Below are positions 46,749 through 58,085 of a stretch of 64,000 bases of DNA, piece by piece. This DNA comes from Trichomonas vaginalis G3. Lineage: Eukaryota; Parabasalia; Trichomonadida; Trichomonadidae. The first letter of the stretch is position 1; each line of letters starts with the position of its first letter. Location of the stretch: assembly GCF_026262505.1 (NCBI RefSeq), contig NC_067207.1, positions 19,746,082 to 19,810,081 on the forward strand, in the 5' to 3' direction. The translations under genes were made by a program, and so were the position numbers. The notes under the pieces are model-generated. The model was not told where the DNA came from. It ran no database searches and saw only the letters and a program-made list of their open reading frames with translations.

Positions 46749-47670
46749 GAGTAGGGGTAATTTTAGCTAAAAGTGACACACCTGTAAAAAGTGACACACC
46801 CGTGAAGGGTGTGATTACCGATCGGTAATTTCGACAGTTTAGAATTTAAAAATTTTTATGGAACTGTTGCGAGTTTCATAAAGAATTTAAGGAATATAAG
46901 CAAAGATTTGAATCAAAATCTTAGACCTAAGCCGCTCGATTCGCTCGCGGCTTCCGCGAATTACAGATCAGCAAAGATTTGAATCAAAATCTTCGAACTA
47001 AGCCGATCGCTTCGCTCGCGGCTTTCTTTATTATTTTAAATTTGCATATTTCCATCAAAAGTTCATAAGGTAAAAAATTTTGTTTATTTTTACTAAGAAA
47101 AAAAAGGTTTTTGATAATAAATTTATTTTATTTCGAAAAAGTAGCAATAATCGTAAAAGGGTATTGATAGGCTTGCTAAAGTAACTAATTTTAGCTGTCA
47201 AATACTTTTGTATTTTGAAGTAAATTAGTATAAATTTGTTTTTACTTTTATTTCGAAAAAGTAGCAATAATCGTAAAAGGGTATTGATAGGCTTGCTAAA
47301 GTAACTAATTTTAGCTGTCAAATACTTTTGTATTTTGAAGTAAATTAGTATAAATTTGTTTTTACTTTTATTTCGAAAAAGTAGCAATAATCGTAAAAGG
47401 GTATTGATAGGCTTGCTAAAGTAACTAATTTTAGCTGTCAAATACTTTTGTATTTTGAAGTAAATTAGTATAAATTTGATATTATTTTAACTCCCTTTGA
47501 AAAACTCAATTTTCCATACAGAGGGAACGGGAATAGCATCCAATATTCCCTGAGAATGGTTGCGCATTCTCAGTTCCCTCTATATTTCGAACGAAGCTCT
47601 CATCGGTCTTTTTTTTTAATACTAAACGTTTTTTTTTCCCTATCACTTTTAGCTAAAATTTGGGTTTGCC
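46749..47670 (+). mobile_element. Non-autonomous MULE-like element, copy 1
   Basis: 922 bp flanked by the 9-bp duplication ATTTTCAGG (46740-46748 and 47671-47679). Inverted ends share AATTTTAGCTAAAAGTGA at the same 10-base offset: GAGTAGGGGT on the left and GGCAAACCCA on the right arm. Contains GC-rich words (GCCGCTCGATTCGCTCGCGGC), two GCAAAGATTTGAATCAAAAT repeats and three 120-bp repeats from 47131. No transposase. Confidence 0.9.
47131..47478. repeat. 120-bp tandem repeats
   Basis: Three units starting TTTCGAAAAAGTAGCAATAA at 47131, 47251 and 47371. The other copy of the element (49633-50855) has two. The open frame over them is a repeat artefact. Confidence 0.95.
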
Positions 47671-47679
47671 ATTTTCAGG

Positions 47680-49622
47680 TGAGGCTTGCTGAAATATTAT
47701 TTGTTATTCACATAGTAGTGCTTGGCCAATTAATTGTTCAAAATTCTGTGTGAATTCATTTTTTTCACTAGTGAAATAAAAAATATGATTGAATTCACGA
47801 TACAAAGAGTGTAATGCCAGCCGATTGCGATCAATGCAAATGTGACTCAGATTGTCCGCGCAACTATTGGAATGCCTATATTATTTAATGGCCATAACTC
47901 GCACAATAAGAATTCGATTTTTTATTTTTCCTTTGGAGAAATGATTTTAAACTTGGATAAGGATGTCAATTCGGAAAATCGTTTTCATTTTAGGAGAATA
48001 TAATTTTCCTTTTCGAAAATTTAAAAAGTGAGACGCGCAGGATTCGAACTTTTTTAAAAGTTGATTTAAATATATTCTAGTGTGGATTCTAAGGATAATA
48101 TCATATTTAAAATAAGAATATACTAGTTTAGGTGGTATAATTTTTTTCGATAAATTTGAGAGCATGTACGTTTAGGACATCAAAAGTGTCAATTCGCTCA
48201 GCGAAAGCTGAGCTAGCTTCGTTCTCGAAAGAATAGGGAAGGAGTGAAAGAGAGTGATACAGATGTTGACACATTCATATCATTTCAACAAATTTTGATC
48301 AAATTGAAATTCAATGAAATTCAATTCACTTCATATCCTTCAGTCAGTACATTGACATCCTTCTACATCACAATGATAACTCGTGCATCAATAGTTCTAC
48401 AACTAACTCAGAAAAAACAAGATTTTTACTTCCAGCCTACAGCTTTTAAAAAGTTTCGATGATAAAAATCACTCTACTCTTGTTTATCGATATGTTGTGA
48501 TAGTAGGTAAACGTATTCTTATCAATATTAATAAAAATATTTTTACGAAAATCTGAACCAATTACAGAGTTATTCATAAAGTTTATGATAACTGTAATTA
48601 CTTCATCTTTGTTTTATATTTGAATAAACAATTTAATTTAATTTGCATAATTTTTTTAGTTGAAAGACATGAAACTTAGTTGAGTTTGTATTATTTTTAT
48701 CGTTCAATTCATTGTATATGTGAGTGATCCAGATATTTAAGATATTTAGAAAAAATTTATTAATTTGATTAACAAATTTTAATCAAAATAGCAAAAATCT
48801 ATTTGATAGCTGTAAGCAAACAATAACTTTTATTTCAACCAAAATCACTTATTTTCATCTAAACGTATAAAATTGTCAATTTTATGAGAATAAATTTAAA
48901 ATCTCATGAAATATAAAGGAGAGTAATATTTTTCAATTTTCTTTTTTTCTTTGTCTCAAATATTTTCTGTTGGGAATTTTCTTGTTATCAAAAAATAATT
49001 TTAATATTTGTTTATTTCATTACATACAATAAAATTTTAAAAACTCTATTTCTTCACAAGAAAATTTTTTTCCTTCATATGAAGAAACATTTTGTTCTCC
49101 ATTTGATGCTGAGTCTAAATCTCGATTTTTGAATTTTCTTCTTTCCAAATTTCTTTTTTCCAAATTAGAAGTTTAATTCAAATTTTCAATAGTTTATATA
49201 TTTTCTCAAACCGTCTTAGATTTTCTCACTTTTTAGGGATTTTCTCTCAAAATATACAAAAATAGTAATACCAATACATGTGTCTAATATACTTTAAAAC
49301 CATCGTGATAAAATTCAAAAACGAAGAGTTCTTCTCTCCAAATTTTTTTCAAAATCAAAAAAATGAGATAAAAAAATGCGTTTGGAAAATTCATTTTTAG
49401 CATTTTAGGAATTTTCTCACTTTTCTTCCAAATTGACATCCTTAACTTGGACAATTCAAATTTATTGATTGATTAACTTGAAACCGAATTACTCTTATAA
49501 AAATTATCAAGTTTTCGCAAAAATTTCGTTTTGCTCGATGAATGATTATAAATGAAAGGCCAATATTTATTAAGTCATGATATCCATATATAACTTTACT
49601 TAATTACAAGATGTTGTCCCAA
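47680..49622. other. AT-rich host spacer between two elements
   Basis: 1.9 kb without a convincing gene. Contains the hairpin GCTCAGCgaaaGCTGAGC near 48195 and long A/T runs. It was host sequence before two elements inserted at its sides. Confidence 0.6.
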
Positions 49623-49632
49623 TGTTATTGAT

Positions 49633-50855
49633 GGCAAACCCAAATTTTAGCTAAAAGTGATAGGGAAAAAAACGTTTAGTATTAAAAAAAAGACCGATGA
49701 GAGCTTCGTTCGAAATATAGAGGGAACTGAGAATGCGCAACCATTCTCAGGGAATATTGGATGCTATTCCCGTTCCCTCTGTATGGAAAATTGAGTTTTT
49801 CAAAGGGAGTTAAAATAATATCAAATTTATACTAATTTACTTCAAAATACAAAAGTATTTGACAGCTAAAATTAGTTACTTTAGCAAGCCTATCAATACC
49901 CTTTTACGATTATTGCTACTTTTTCGAAATAAAAGTAAAAACAAATTTATACTAATTTACTTCAAAATACAAAAGTATTTGACAGCTAAAATTAGTTACT
50001 TTAGCAAGCCTATCAATACCCTTTTACGATTATTGCTACTTTTTCGAAATAAAATAAATTTATTATCAAAAACCTTTTTTTTGAGGATGTTTTATTGTCG
50101 TCTGGAAAAGTGACAAAATTATTATTGTCGTCTAAAAAAGTGACAAATTATTATTGTCGTCTGGAAAAGTGACAAAATTATCATTGTCGTCTAAAAAATA
50201 GATTTTTCAAGCATGTTTCGGTACCTAAATAAAGGAAGAACATCAATTCCATCTATGTATATAGTATGCAAACACGCATGATATATGGAGTAGCCCTTTA
50301 TCTGGCTAAAAATCCTATTATTTGAAAATTCGCATTGTCGTCTAAAACCGCCAGACGACAATAATAATACCCCTTTTTTTTCTTAGTAAAAATAAAAATG
50401 TTATTTTATATCAAGTTTTTATTCATAAATTTTTATAATGTTGTATAAATTTCATTAAAATTTACGTACATATTAAGGTACTTATCTTAATAATGAAGAT
50501 TTTATTTTGCAATAATATAAACGAAATTTTTTACCTTATGAACTTTTGATGGAAATATGCAAATTTAAAATAATAAAGAAAGCCGCGAGCGAAGCGATCG
50601 GCTTAGTTCGAAGATTTTGATTCAAATCTTTGCTGATCTGTAATTCGCGGAAGCCGCGAGCGAATCGAGCGGCTTAGGTCTAAGATTTTGATTCAAATCT
50701 TTGCTTATATTCCTTAAATTCTTTATGAAACTCGCAACAGTTCCATAAAAATTTTTAAATTCTAAACTGTCGAAATTACCGATCGGTAATCACACCCTTC
50801 ACGGGTGTGTCACTTTTTACAGGTGTGTCACTTTTAGCTAAAATTACCCCTACTC
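49633..50855 (-). mobile_element. Non-autonomous MULE-like element, copy 2, inverted
   Basis: 1223 bp flanked by the 10-bp duplication TGTTATTGAT (49623-49632 and 50856-50865). Same family as 46749-47670 in opposite orientation. It has two 120-bp units instead of three, an additional about 130 bp (50390-50520) absent from copy 1, and a nested 291-bp element. Its edge lies about 200 bp upstream of the DnaJ gene. Confidence 0.9.
50083..50373. mobile_element. Nested 291-bp inverted-repeat element
   Basis: Absent from the equivalent site of the other copy near 47090. Ends GAGGATGTTTTATTGTCGTC and, on the other arm read inward, GGGGTATTATTATTGTCGTC. Flanked by TTTTTTTT (50075-50082 and 50374-50381), a duplication of 8 to 10 bp in a T run. 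Several internal ATTGTCGTCT..AAAAGTGACAAA units. Confidence 0.85.
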
Positions 50856-51049
50856 TGTTATTGATCATCTTCTATAAATTTTATTAAATTTCTGATGATT
50901 TCGATTTTTTAAATTAAATAATTAAAGTATAAATAGTTTGCATTATATTTCATCCATTTTTCCTAAATATCAAAATTTTGAGAGAAATTTTTGGGCGGAC
51001 ACTTATACTAAGAAAAAATTTTGATACTATAAATGCTCGATCTCTAATG

Positions 51050-51055
51050 TCATTT
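51050..51055 (+). promoter_or_regulatory. Initiator of the DnaJ gene
   Basis: TCATTT with the A at 51052, 9 nt before the ATG at 51061. Confidence 0.75.
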
Positions 51056-51060
51056 TTTCA

Positions 51061-52227
51061 ATGGCACGTGACTTCTACAATATACTCGGTGTATCAAGAG
51101 ATGCTAACGATGATGCAATCAAGAAAGCATATAGAAAACTCGCTATGAAATGGCATCCAGATAAAAATCCAAACAATCAAGCCGAAGCACAAGCAAAGTT
51201 TCAAGAGATATCAGAAGCATATAATGTATTAAGTGATCCACAAAAGCGTAAGATCTACGATCAATACGGTGAAGAAGGTCTCAAAGTTGGTGGAAATCCA
51301 AACCCAGGTCCACAATTTGATTCCAACAACTTTGGAAGAGCTGGTCCACATACTCAATATTATACATTCAACTCTGATGATGCTGAGAAAATCTTCAGAC
51401 AATTCTTCGGTCCAGGTGGCTTCGGATTCGGATCATTTGGCGACAATGATGATGTTTTCGGATCAATGTTCGGCAACGCCCAGAGACAAGCAGGTCGTCA
51501 ATCAAGCGGTCCACAGTACCAAAGATTTACATCTGGAAATAATGGCTTCCCAGGAGCACATTTCCAGCAATTTACAGAAGCTCCAGAAGCAAATGATGGT
51601 CTATTCCAAGGCAGAGGCCATCGTATCGGTTCGTTAGACCCTAACTCAAATGATTTCTCAAGATTTTACACTTTCAGAGACAAAGCTGATACAAAACAGA
51701 AGAAATCACAATCACCAATGATTGTCGATGTAAACTGCACACTTGAACAGCTTTATTCCGGTTGCACAAAGAAATTAAGAGTTACAAGAGATATTAACGG
51801 CAAAAACGATGCCAAGCTTTTCCAGATCGATGTGAAACCAGGTTGGAAGGAAGGAACAAAGATCACTTATGATGGTGAAGGTGATATTAAGCCAGGCTAC
51901 AAACCACAAAATCTAGTCTTCGTAATTAAAGAGAAACAACATCCATTGTTCAAACGCGAAGCTGATGATTTGATCTACGAACAGACAATTCCATTGAAAC
52001 AAGCACTTGCAGGAACAAGAATTGACATTACAGGTGTTGATGAAAAGTCAATTAACTTAAGCTTCAACGAAGTCATTTCTCCAGGATTCTCAAAGAGAAT
52101 TCCAGGCCTCGGAATGCCAAGAAAGGCTGGAGGAAGAGGTGATTTGGTTGTGAAATTCAACGTTGAGTTCCCTAAGTACTTGTCTCAGGAACAGAAAGAT
52201 GCTATGGTAAGATATCTTCCAAACTAA
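51061..52227 (+). CDS. Type II DnaJ (Hsp40) co-chaperone, 388 aa
   Basis: Stimulates Hsp70 ATPase activity and delivers substrates. J domain at residues 2-70 with the HPD motif at 32-34 (KWHPDKNP) and DQYGEEGLK at its end. Then a Gly/Phe region ([20 protein letters not shown]) around 115-145, a Gln/Ser linker, and the two C-terminal beta-sandwich domains from about 220 ([58 protein letters not shown]). No CxxCxGxG zinc repeats, hence the DNAJB/Sis1 class. Cytosolic by absence of targeting signals. Full length. The mobile element 200 bp upstream leaves the initiator intact. Confidence 0.96.
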   Translation: MARDFYNILGVSRDANDDAIKKAYRKLAMKWHPDKNPNNQAEAQAKFQEISEAYNVLSDPQKRKIYDQYGEEGLKVGGNPNPGPQFDSNNFGRAGPHTQYYTFNSDDAEKIFRQFFGPGGFGFGSFGDNDDVFGSMFGNAQRQAGRQSSGPQYQRFTSGNNGFPGAHFQQFTEAPEANDGLFQGRGHRIGSLDPNSNDFSRFYTFRDKADTKQKKSQSPMIVDVNCTLEQLYSGCTKKLRVTRDINGKNDAKLFQIDVKPGWKEGTKITYDGEGDIKPGYKPQNLVFVIKEKQHPLFKREADDLIYEQTIPLKQALAGTRIDITGVDEKSINLSFNEVISPGFSKRIPGLGMPRKAGGRGDLVVKFNVEFPKYLSQEQKDAMVRYLPN

Positions 52228-53983
52228 GCTAAGTTTTTTGTTTATTCCTTTGTTTACACTTTGTTTTACGAATAAATTTTAAAATTTTTGTTTAATTAAC
52301 ACATTTAATTGATAATATCTTTTAATTACTATGTTTTCATGTTGTTTTGAGATCATATTTATAACAATTTACATATAATTTATTCGTTCAATAGAATTGT
52401 CATCAGCAATTCATGTAAAAATGTGTATTTTGATGAACAAATTCATAACTATCTTTCTTTGATGTATTGTTTCTGATATGTCATAAAAATACACATTAAT
52501 CTAAGTTTTGGACGCATATTTGAAATGAGATAAAGTTTATTATATATGATTTCAAAGCAATTATAATGTAGTTGAACATAATATCCGTTTTCATACATAA
52601 CAATGCTGAAGTTATTATAATACTTGATCATGTCAAATATCCAATAGAAACAATACTTGTTTTTGTGACGCAAAAATGTTGAACTATATTACACTCTAGA
52701 TAATAAATATGGTTATTTTGATTATCCAAGAAAATAACTGAGAAGTTTCATTTTTTAAAAATAATCATATATATTTATAGGTTGAGTAATTCACGCAATG
52801 CACATCTAGTATTTATCATGAAGTTTGATCTCAATATGTTATTGTGCTTTTAAAATATTGAAGTCAAAGGTACTTTCATTCTGTCTCATAATTGAAAATC
52901 TAATTAACGTGATCTTGCACTGGAAATTGATCTGCTTGTTGGGAGGCATATTATTTCCAATGAAAATATGGGAATATCTTAACTGTTTGAAACAATATAA
53001 TTTCAAATTAACATGGTTGTTTTTAAACGAAAAAATGTCACCAATAAATGTGAGTTGAAATTTAGATAAATTTATGAAGATGAATACGGTTGAATAGTTA
53101 GTAATTTGATGAAATGTTATACTGTTACATACGGAATGGGGTAAATTCGGCAATTAAAGCCTGAACCTTTAGGCTTATAGATGAATATCGGAGAAAAACG
53201 ATCATCTCGTGCACAATTTTCGAGAATTGTTTGAGATATGTTTTTTCGATCAATTTCCAACTTACAAATCTGTTTTCGTTTTACTACGTGATATGTTATT
53301 CGAAATTACACCTCATCAACAATTTGAAAAGAGAAACCAGGATAAAATTAAAAAGCGCAAATATGCATTAATTATCTATGAACAATAAAATAAAAGCAAA
53401 ACCAATTGAAAGAAGTTTTGAATAGAAAGTCTCATCACACTTTTCAATGCTCGATTTTTAAAAACTGTTTAAAAATGGAGCTTATATTGAAATAGTGTAG
53501 AGACTAAAAATTACCACAGACTATTTCAGAGGATTGAGTTGCCACTCAATCCTCTGAAAAGTCTGAGGTAATTTGCAAAGTTAATTAGCCAACTAAATAT
53601 TTTATATAGATAACTTTTGCTATTGTGTATATTTGGAATTCTCAAACAGTATTAATAATCCACAAGTGAATTTGAAGCATGTAAATTTTTGGGGTTTAAA
53701 TTTTGAACTTCGGTAATTTAAGTCAAAATTGCATAATTTTATTAATCATATTATACTGAGCAGATAAATATTTCTTCATAAAATTTTGTAAGAGATGGAT
53801 TTCTGAAAAGTTAATCGTAATGTACACGATTTTTTCAATACAATTGGGTACTATTAGAAAATCGTATCGTTCTTTTAATCTGGTTGCTATTTTAATTGTA
53901 ATATCATTCGTGTGAATATTTCGAAATTTTTCGTTTTAATTTTACGTGTCTCGATAGAAATTTTTGAAAACCAAAGATTTTTG
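52228..53983. other. Large intergenic region with a long hairpin
   Basis: 1.75 kb, AT-rich, with no credible gene. The short frames inside have no family features. The outstanding structure is the 67-nt hairpin at 53508-53574. Confidence 0.6.
53508..53574. repeat. Near-perfect 30-bp stem hairpin
   Basis: AAATTACC(A/T)CAGACT..TTCAGAGGATTGAGT pairs with ACTCAATCCTCTGAAA..AGTCTG(A/T)GGTAATTT around a TGCC loop, with one mismatch and a one-base bulge. It could be a small RNA precursor or a tiny foldback element. Confidence 0.85.
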
Positions 53984-56074
53984 ATGTGCGTGACGAACCA
54001 CAAGATCAGGTTCGAAATGCGAGAAGGTTTTAATATATTCGAAGTAGATGGTGATGTATATCCTCGCGTCTTCACTATCCTATTTAAACAGAAAGCGAAT
54101 CTTGTTTGGTTAACTCAACAACTTGGAAGAGCCAACAATAAAGCCCCATCGAGAATCATTACCGAAATGATCGAGCTTGCGAAATCGCTTATCCAATGCA
54201 GTTACGCAGATCTTTTTACTACAACCACAAATATTTTACGAAGGTGTCAAGAGTTATTCACAGAGAAAGATATCACAAATGAAGAAAAGAATTTCGCAAA
54301 TTCGATTCTTAAGTTTACTTATACTATTTCCAGAATTTTCAGTCAAAATTCATCCAAAATCCAAAATAGTAAAGCAGATAGCGAATATCATGTACTCGAA
54401 GAGGAAGAGTCCGAGCAAGAGGTTGATGAAAATGAATGTGTTCTATGTAGAATCTGCGAACAATTAATTCCAATCAAACTTTTACACGCCCACAATCAGA
54501 GCTGCCTCAAAGCATACGAATCCGAGTTCAACATGATAACTACCGATGAAAAAATCAGAAAACTACAGAATTTCATATCAAAAACAACATTAGATATTCC
54601 ATGGCCCGGAGAGAAAGAAAAAGCCATCACAACAATTCTTCCTATTTTCCATTGTTTGTTATTACTCGATCACGCGTTAAATGGTGAATCTGATACCATT
54701 GATCACGTATACAATACGATCAAATTTATTCGAGTTCCATCTGAAGACCATATCCTTACAAGAGCCAGGAATCTTGTTCTAGAGAAGATGAAGGCTGCTC
54801 AGAACTACGCAGAAGCTTCCCAAAGATCACAAATGACTCGTTTAAGAAAAACAGATTTCGGAGTTCCAAGTTTACAAACAACCATCGCAGATTTCACTTT
54901 TATCAAGAGAATATCGAGCGGTGCTTACGCAAAAGTTTATTTAGCGGAGAAAAACAGCACAAAAGATACTTACGCAATAAAAGTTACTCCAAAGTCAGAA
55001 TTAAGACAGAAAAACGAGGTCAGAAGAGTTCTTACTGAAAAAGATATTCTTCTCAAAAATTCAAACCCTTATATCGTAGAAATTTATTATTCCATCATCG
55101 GAAAACACAATCTGTATTTGGTTATGGATTTTGTACCCGGTGGCGATCTCTACTCCTTATTACAGAACATTGGAACTCTTGATGAAGATTCATCTCGAAT
55201 TTATATCGCGCAAATCGTTCAAGCTTTGGATTTCCTTCACGGAAAAGGCATATTACATCGAGATCTCAAGCCAGATAACATTTTAATCTCCTGCGAAGGA
55301 AAATTAAAACTTACGGATTTCGGTTTGTCGCTTTATGGAGCTTTTGACCGTGGAAACAGTGAAGGCCTTGTTGGAACACCAGGATACATGGCACCAGAAA
55401 TCATTTTATCGCAGCCACATAATCAATGTGTTGATTATTGGTCTTTAGGTGTCATTTTATTCGAATTGCTTACTGGAATTCCACCTTTCAACAGGGCAAC
55501 TGAGCAGGAAACATTCCAGGCCATCGTTTCCGGAAAATGCGATTGGTCATTATTGGAAGACGTTTCAAATGACGGAATTGACTTCATAAGAAAGTTGCTT
55601 ACTGTTGATCCTTCGAAACGCCTGGGAGCGAATGGAATTAGCGACATTAAAAACCATTCTTGGTTTAAATCAATTAATTGGGACAAAGTTGAGGAACTCC
55701 CACCGCCTTTTGTTCCTAAAGTGACTCGTAATAGCACAGAATACTTCGAAGAAAGATACGAGTTCCTTAAAAGCGATGTAATCGAAAAAGATATTATTGA
55801 AGATATAGAAGATGCCAGAAAGGTCGTTCCTAGATCTGTATCAATGACTGACCTCTCTAAGCAGCAAAGCTTCATGAGAAACTCAGATTCTGACTCTTCA
55901 GACGATTCAGAGATTATTGAATTGTATCAGTCTATTTCTCTCAAGAACTTATCAAGAAAGAGCACAAATGCTGTAAAAACTAGAAGAATTAGCAGCAAAA
56001 GTGAAGATAAGACGTTTTATAAGCTTGGAACGTCTAATAGCTTCTGTTTACCACCACCTATTCCTACTAAATAA
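53984..56074 (+). CDS. AGC protein kinase with zinc finger (IRE/Rim15/MAST-like), 696 aa
   Basis: Ser/Thr kinase. Start at 53984 (MCVTNHKIRFEMREGFNIFE) or at 54017 (MREGFNIF); the longer frame begins with a non-ATG codon. Residues about 155-175 form a C2HC finger CRICEQLIPIKLLHAHNQSC, as in plant IRE and fungal Rim15 kinases. The kinase domain spans about 305-560: SSGAYAKVYLAEK glycine loop, YAIKV lysine, HRDLKPDNIL, TDFGLSLYG, GTPGYMAPE, then an AGC-type tail (FVPKVTRNSTEYFEERYEFL). All catalytic residues are present. The C-terminus is Ser-rich. These kinases act in growth, nutrient and cell-cycle control; the substrate here is unknown. Confidence 0.94.
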   Translation: MCVTNHKIRFEMREGFNIFEVDGDVYPRVFTILFKQKANLVWLTQQLGRANNKAPSRIITEMIELAKSLIQCSYADLFTTTTNILRRCQELFTEKDITNEEKNFANSILKFTYTISRIFSQNSSKIQNSKADSEYHVLEEEESEQEVDENECVLCRICEQLIPIKLLHAHNQSCLKAYESEFNMITTDEKIRKLQNFISKTTLDIPWPGEKEKAITTILPIFHCLLLLDHALNGESDTIDHVYNTIKFIRVPSEDHILTRARNLVLEKMKAAQNYAEASQRSQMTRLRKTDFGVPSLQTTIADFTFIKRISSGAYAKVYLAEKNSTKDTYAIKVTPKSELRQKNEVRRVLTEKDILLKNSNPYIVEIYYSIIGKHNLYLVMDFVPGGDLYSLLQNIGTLDEDSSRIYIAQIVQALDFLHGKGILHRDLKPDNILISCEGKLKLTDFGLSLYGAFDRGNSEGLVGTPGYMAPEIILSQPHNQCVDYWSLGVILFELLTGIPPFNRATEQETFQAIVSGKCDWSLLEDVSNDGIDFIRKLLTVDPSKRLGANGISDIKNHSWFKSINWDKVEELPPPFVPKVTRNSTEYFEERYEFLKSDVIEKDIIEDIEDARKVVPRSVSMTDLSKQQSFMRNSDSDSSDDSEIIELYQSISLKNLSRKSTNAVKTRRISSKSEDKTFYKLGTSNSFCLPPPIPTK

Positions 56075-56794
56075 TTGTTTTGTACTTTTTTGCGTATTTT
56101 TGATTATGTTATGTATTATAAAGTTGTTATATTATGTGAAATCTTGACTTTTTTCAAGTTGTGCCTATAATGTCATGTGGACATTAAGCAACAAAACTCA
56201 TTGGTGTAGAAAATTTAATCATTTCGGATTCAAAACGAGTCATCGAAAATAATCAATCGCTACGTTCCTATAGATCAATAAATTTCGTTAAGTTTGTCTA
56301 TGATATAGTTGTTTGAGATCGTTATTTTAAGTAACGAATTTAAAATTTCGAATAAAAATCTGGTATATATATGAGATAAACGCTCGATTTACTGTCTAAT
56401 GCTCAAAAATGTATTGATCTCTTCTTTCTTGGTCTAGACCAAAAGATAGCTCCTCCAAATTTTTCTTATTTTCAAGGAAATGAAGACAAAACACTATAAA
56501 ATATAAATGAAAAAATCATTTTTGAATTTTTTTTGGAAGTTTTTAAGTTTGATTTCATTAATCTCAAACATAAACAAGAATTCCCTTGATTCTAAATAGG
56601 TAAATTATCATTAATTTATGTTTAGAATCTCGAGATGCTTACGAAATATGAAATTATATCAAAATTTATGAGACGATTATATTGATTATCGTAAAAATCG
56701 TTCATGGCTCAAACATTTGTGTATTACATTAATTAATTTAACATAAAATTAAGAAATTAAATATAATAAGTTTACGTATTGACAGTCGTAAAAA
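56075..56794. other. Convergent intergenic region
   Basis: 720 bp between the 3' ends of the kinase and the C2-domain gene. AT-rich; nothing recognisable. Confidence 0.55.
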
Positions 56795-57547
56795 TTATTT
56801 TGGTTGGTTGATAGTAATTGAGTATCCCTGCTGTGGTGGATATCCTGGTTGTCCTGGATAGCCGCCCTGTGGTGGATAGCCTTGTTGTGGTGGGTATCCC
56901 TGCTGTGGAGGATATCCCTGTGGAGGATAGCCACCTTGTGGTGGGTAAGCTCCTGGTGCTGGTGGGTAAGCACCCTGTGGTGGATAGGCACCTGGTGGTG
57001 GATAGGCACCTGGTGGTGGGTAAGCGCCTGGTGGTGGATAAGCACCCTGTGGTGGATATCCTGCTGGTGGTGGTGCAGTTACATTGATAGTAATTGGGCC
57101 TGTTGGAGCACCTGGAACTGTAGCGCCTGGAACTGGTGCACCACCAATGACTGCGTTTTCAAATGGCTTCATATTCTGAGTGGCCAAATGAATGACAAGG
57201 TGAATTTGGCCTGCGCTTCTGCCAGCCTTGTAGGAGTTAAGCATGTACCACTTGTCGACAACCTGGCCGACATTGAACTCTTGCTGGTTGAAGTGGATGT
57301 AAGCGAAGGCATCATTTGAACCAATAAAATCATAATCGACAACTGTGATGTTAAGTGGGGCCTTTGGGTTGGTAACTGGAATGCTGAAGGTTTCATTCCA
57401 GACTGGATTGTAGGATTTCTTGATGACTTTAGTCTTACACTTTTCGTTGCCAAGCTGGATCTGAACGTATGGATCGACCTTTCCAAATGTATCGACCTTT
57501 GGGAGATCTTTGGCTTCAATGACCTTGATGTTGAATGTAAGTGTCAT
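56795..57547 (-). CDS. C2-domain protein with Pro/Gly/Tyr tail, 250 aa
   Basis: Residues 1-125 are a C2 domain: [52 protein letters not shown] and [18 protein letters not shown], with the aspartates of the calcium loops (D22, D27, D74, D76 region) visible. The C-terminal 100 residues are about fifteen (A/G)YPP(P/Q)G repeats, as in annexin- and copine-like membrane-trafficking proteins. Likely binds membrane phospholipids in a calcium-dependent way. Initiator TCATTT at 57555-57560 gives a 10-nt leader. Full length by comparison with similar small C2 proteins. Confidence 0.93.
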   Translation of the reverse strand: MTLTFNIKVIEAKDLPKVDTFGKVDPYVQIQLGNEKCKTKVIKKSYNPVWNETFSIPVTNPKAPLNITVVDYDFIGSNDAFAYIHFNQQEFNVGQVVDKWYMLNSYKAGRSAGQIHLVIHLATQNMKPFENAVIGGAPVPGATVPGAPTGPITINVTAPPPAGYPPQGAYPPPGAYPPPGAYPPPGAYPPQGAYPPAPGAYPPQGGYPPQGYPPQQGYPPQQGYPPQGGYPGQPGYPPQQGYSITINQPK

Positions 57548-58085
57548 TTATCAAAAATGATTTATAACTGGCTTTTCTATTCGCTGTTTCAGAAAAATTT
57601 CTAGCCAGTTCACTTTTGTGAAATAATCCAATTGTAAAAAAATTATTAATATATTATACAAGTATTAAAATATCAACAAAAGTTTAGATTAAATGATCGT
57701 AACTTGAAATTTTTCTTCCAAAAAACGTGCGAAAGTTTAATATAATGATATTGTAATAAACAGAAATTCATCAAAAGTGACAGCTCTCAATTTTTTGACA
57801 TTTGTAAATTCTAAATTGAATGAGAAAAATGAAATAATACTAAGCATAATACAATATTCTAGATTTAATTATAATTAGGAAAAAGTTAGTTTTGAGAGTA
57901 CTTTTCATAGGCATATAGAATGAAATCTTCTGAAAAATCAAATTCAATGATCTTAAAAGCGAATAATAAACCTCAAAATTTACGAATAGAATGAGTGGGA
58001 ATATAATGCTTATCTATCATAAAACCATATGAAATATCAATTTTTGCTTTACGCCTAATTTTTGACGACAATTAGCAAAAAATGA
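57548..58085. other. Intergenic region upstream of the C2-domain gene
   Basis: AT-rich promoter side of the C2-domain gene, running to the inverted-repeat element at 58086. No gene. Confidence 0.55.

Noticed and set aside
47055-47441. 128-residue frame
   Set aside because: Translation of the 120-bp repeats in a non-autonomous element; the same frame occurs at 49859 in the other copy with changed repeat number.
46749-50855. A single 4.1-kb element with long inverted repeats
   Set aside because: Each arm has its own, different target duplication, so they are two separate insertions.
53912-53983. N-terminal extension of the kinase
   Set aside because: The frame would start on GTG; no ATG is present before 53984.
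56818-57319. Trp/Val-rich frames opposite the C2-domain gene
   Set aside because: They are complements of the Pro/Gly/Tyr repeats.
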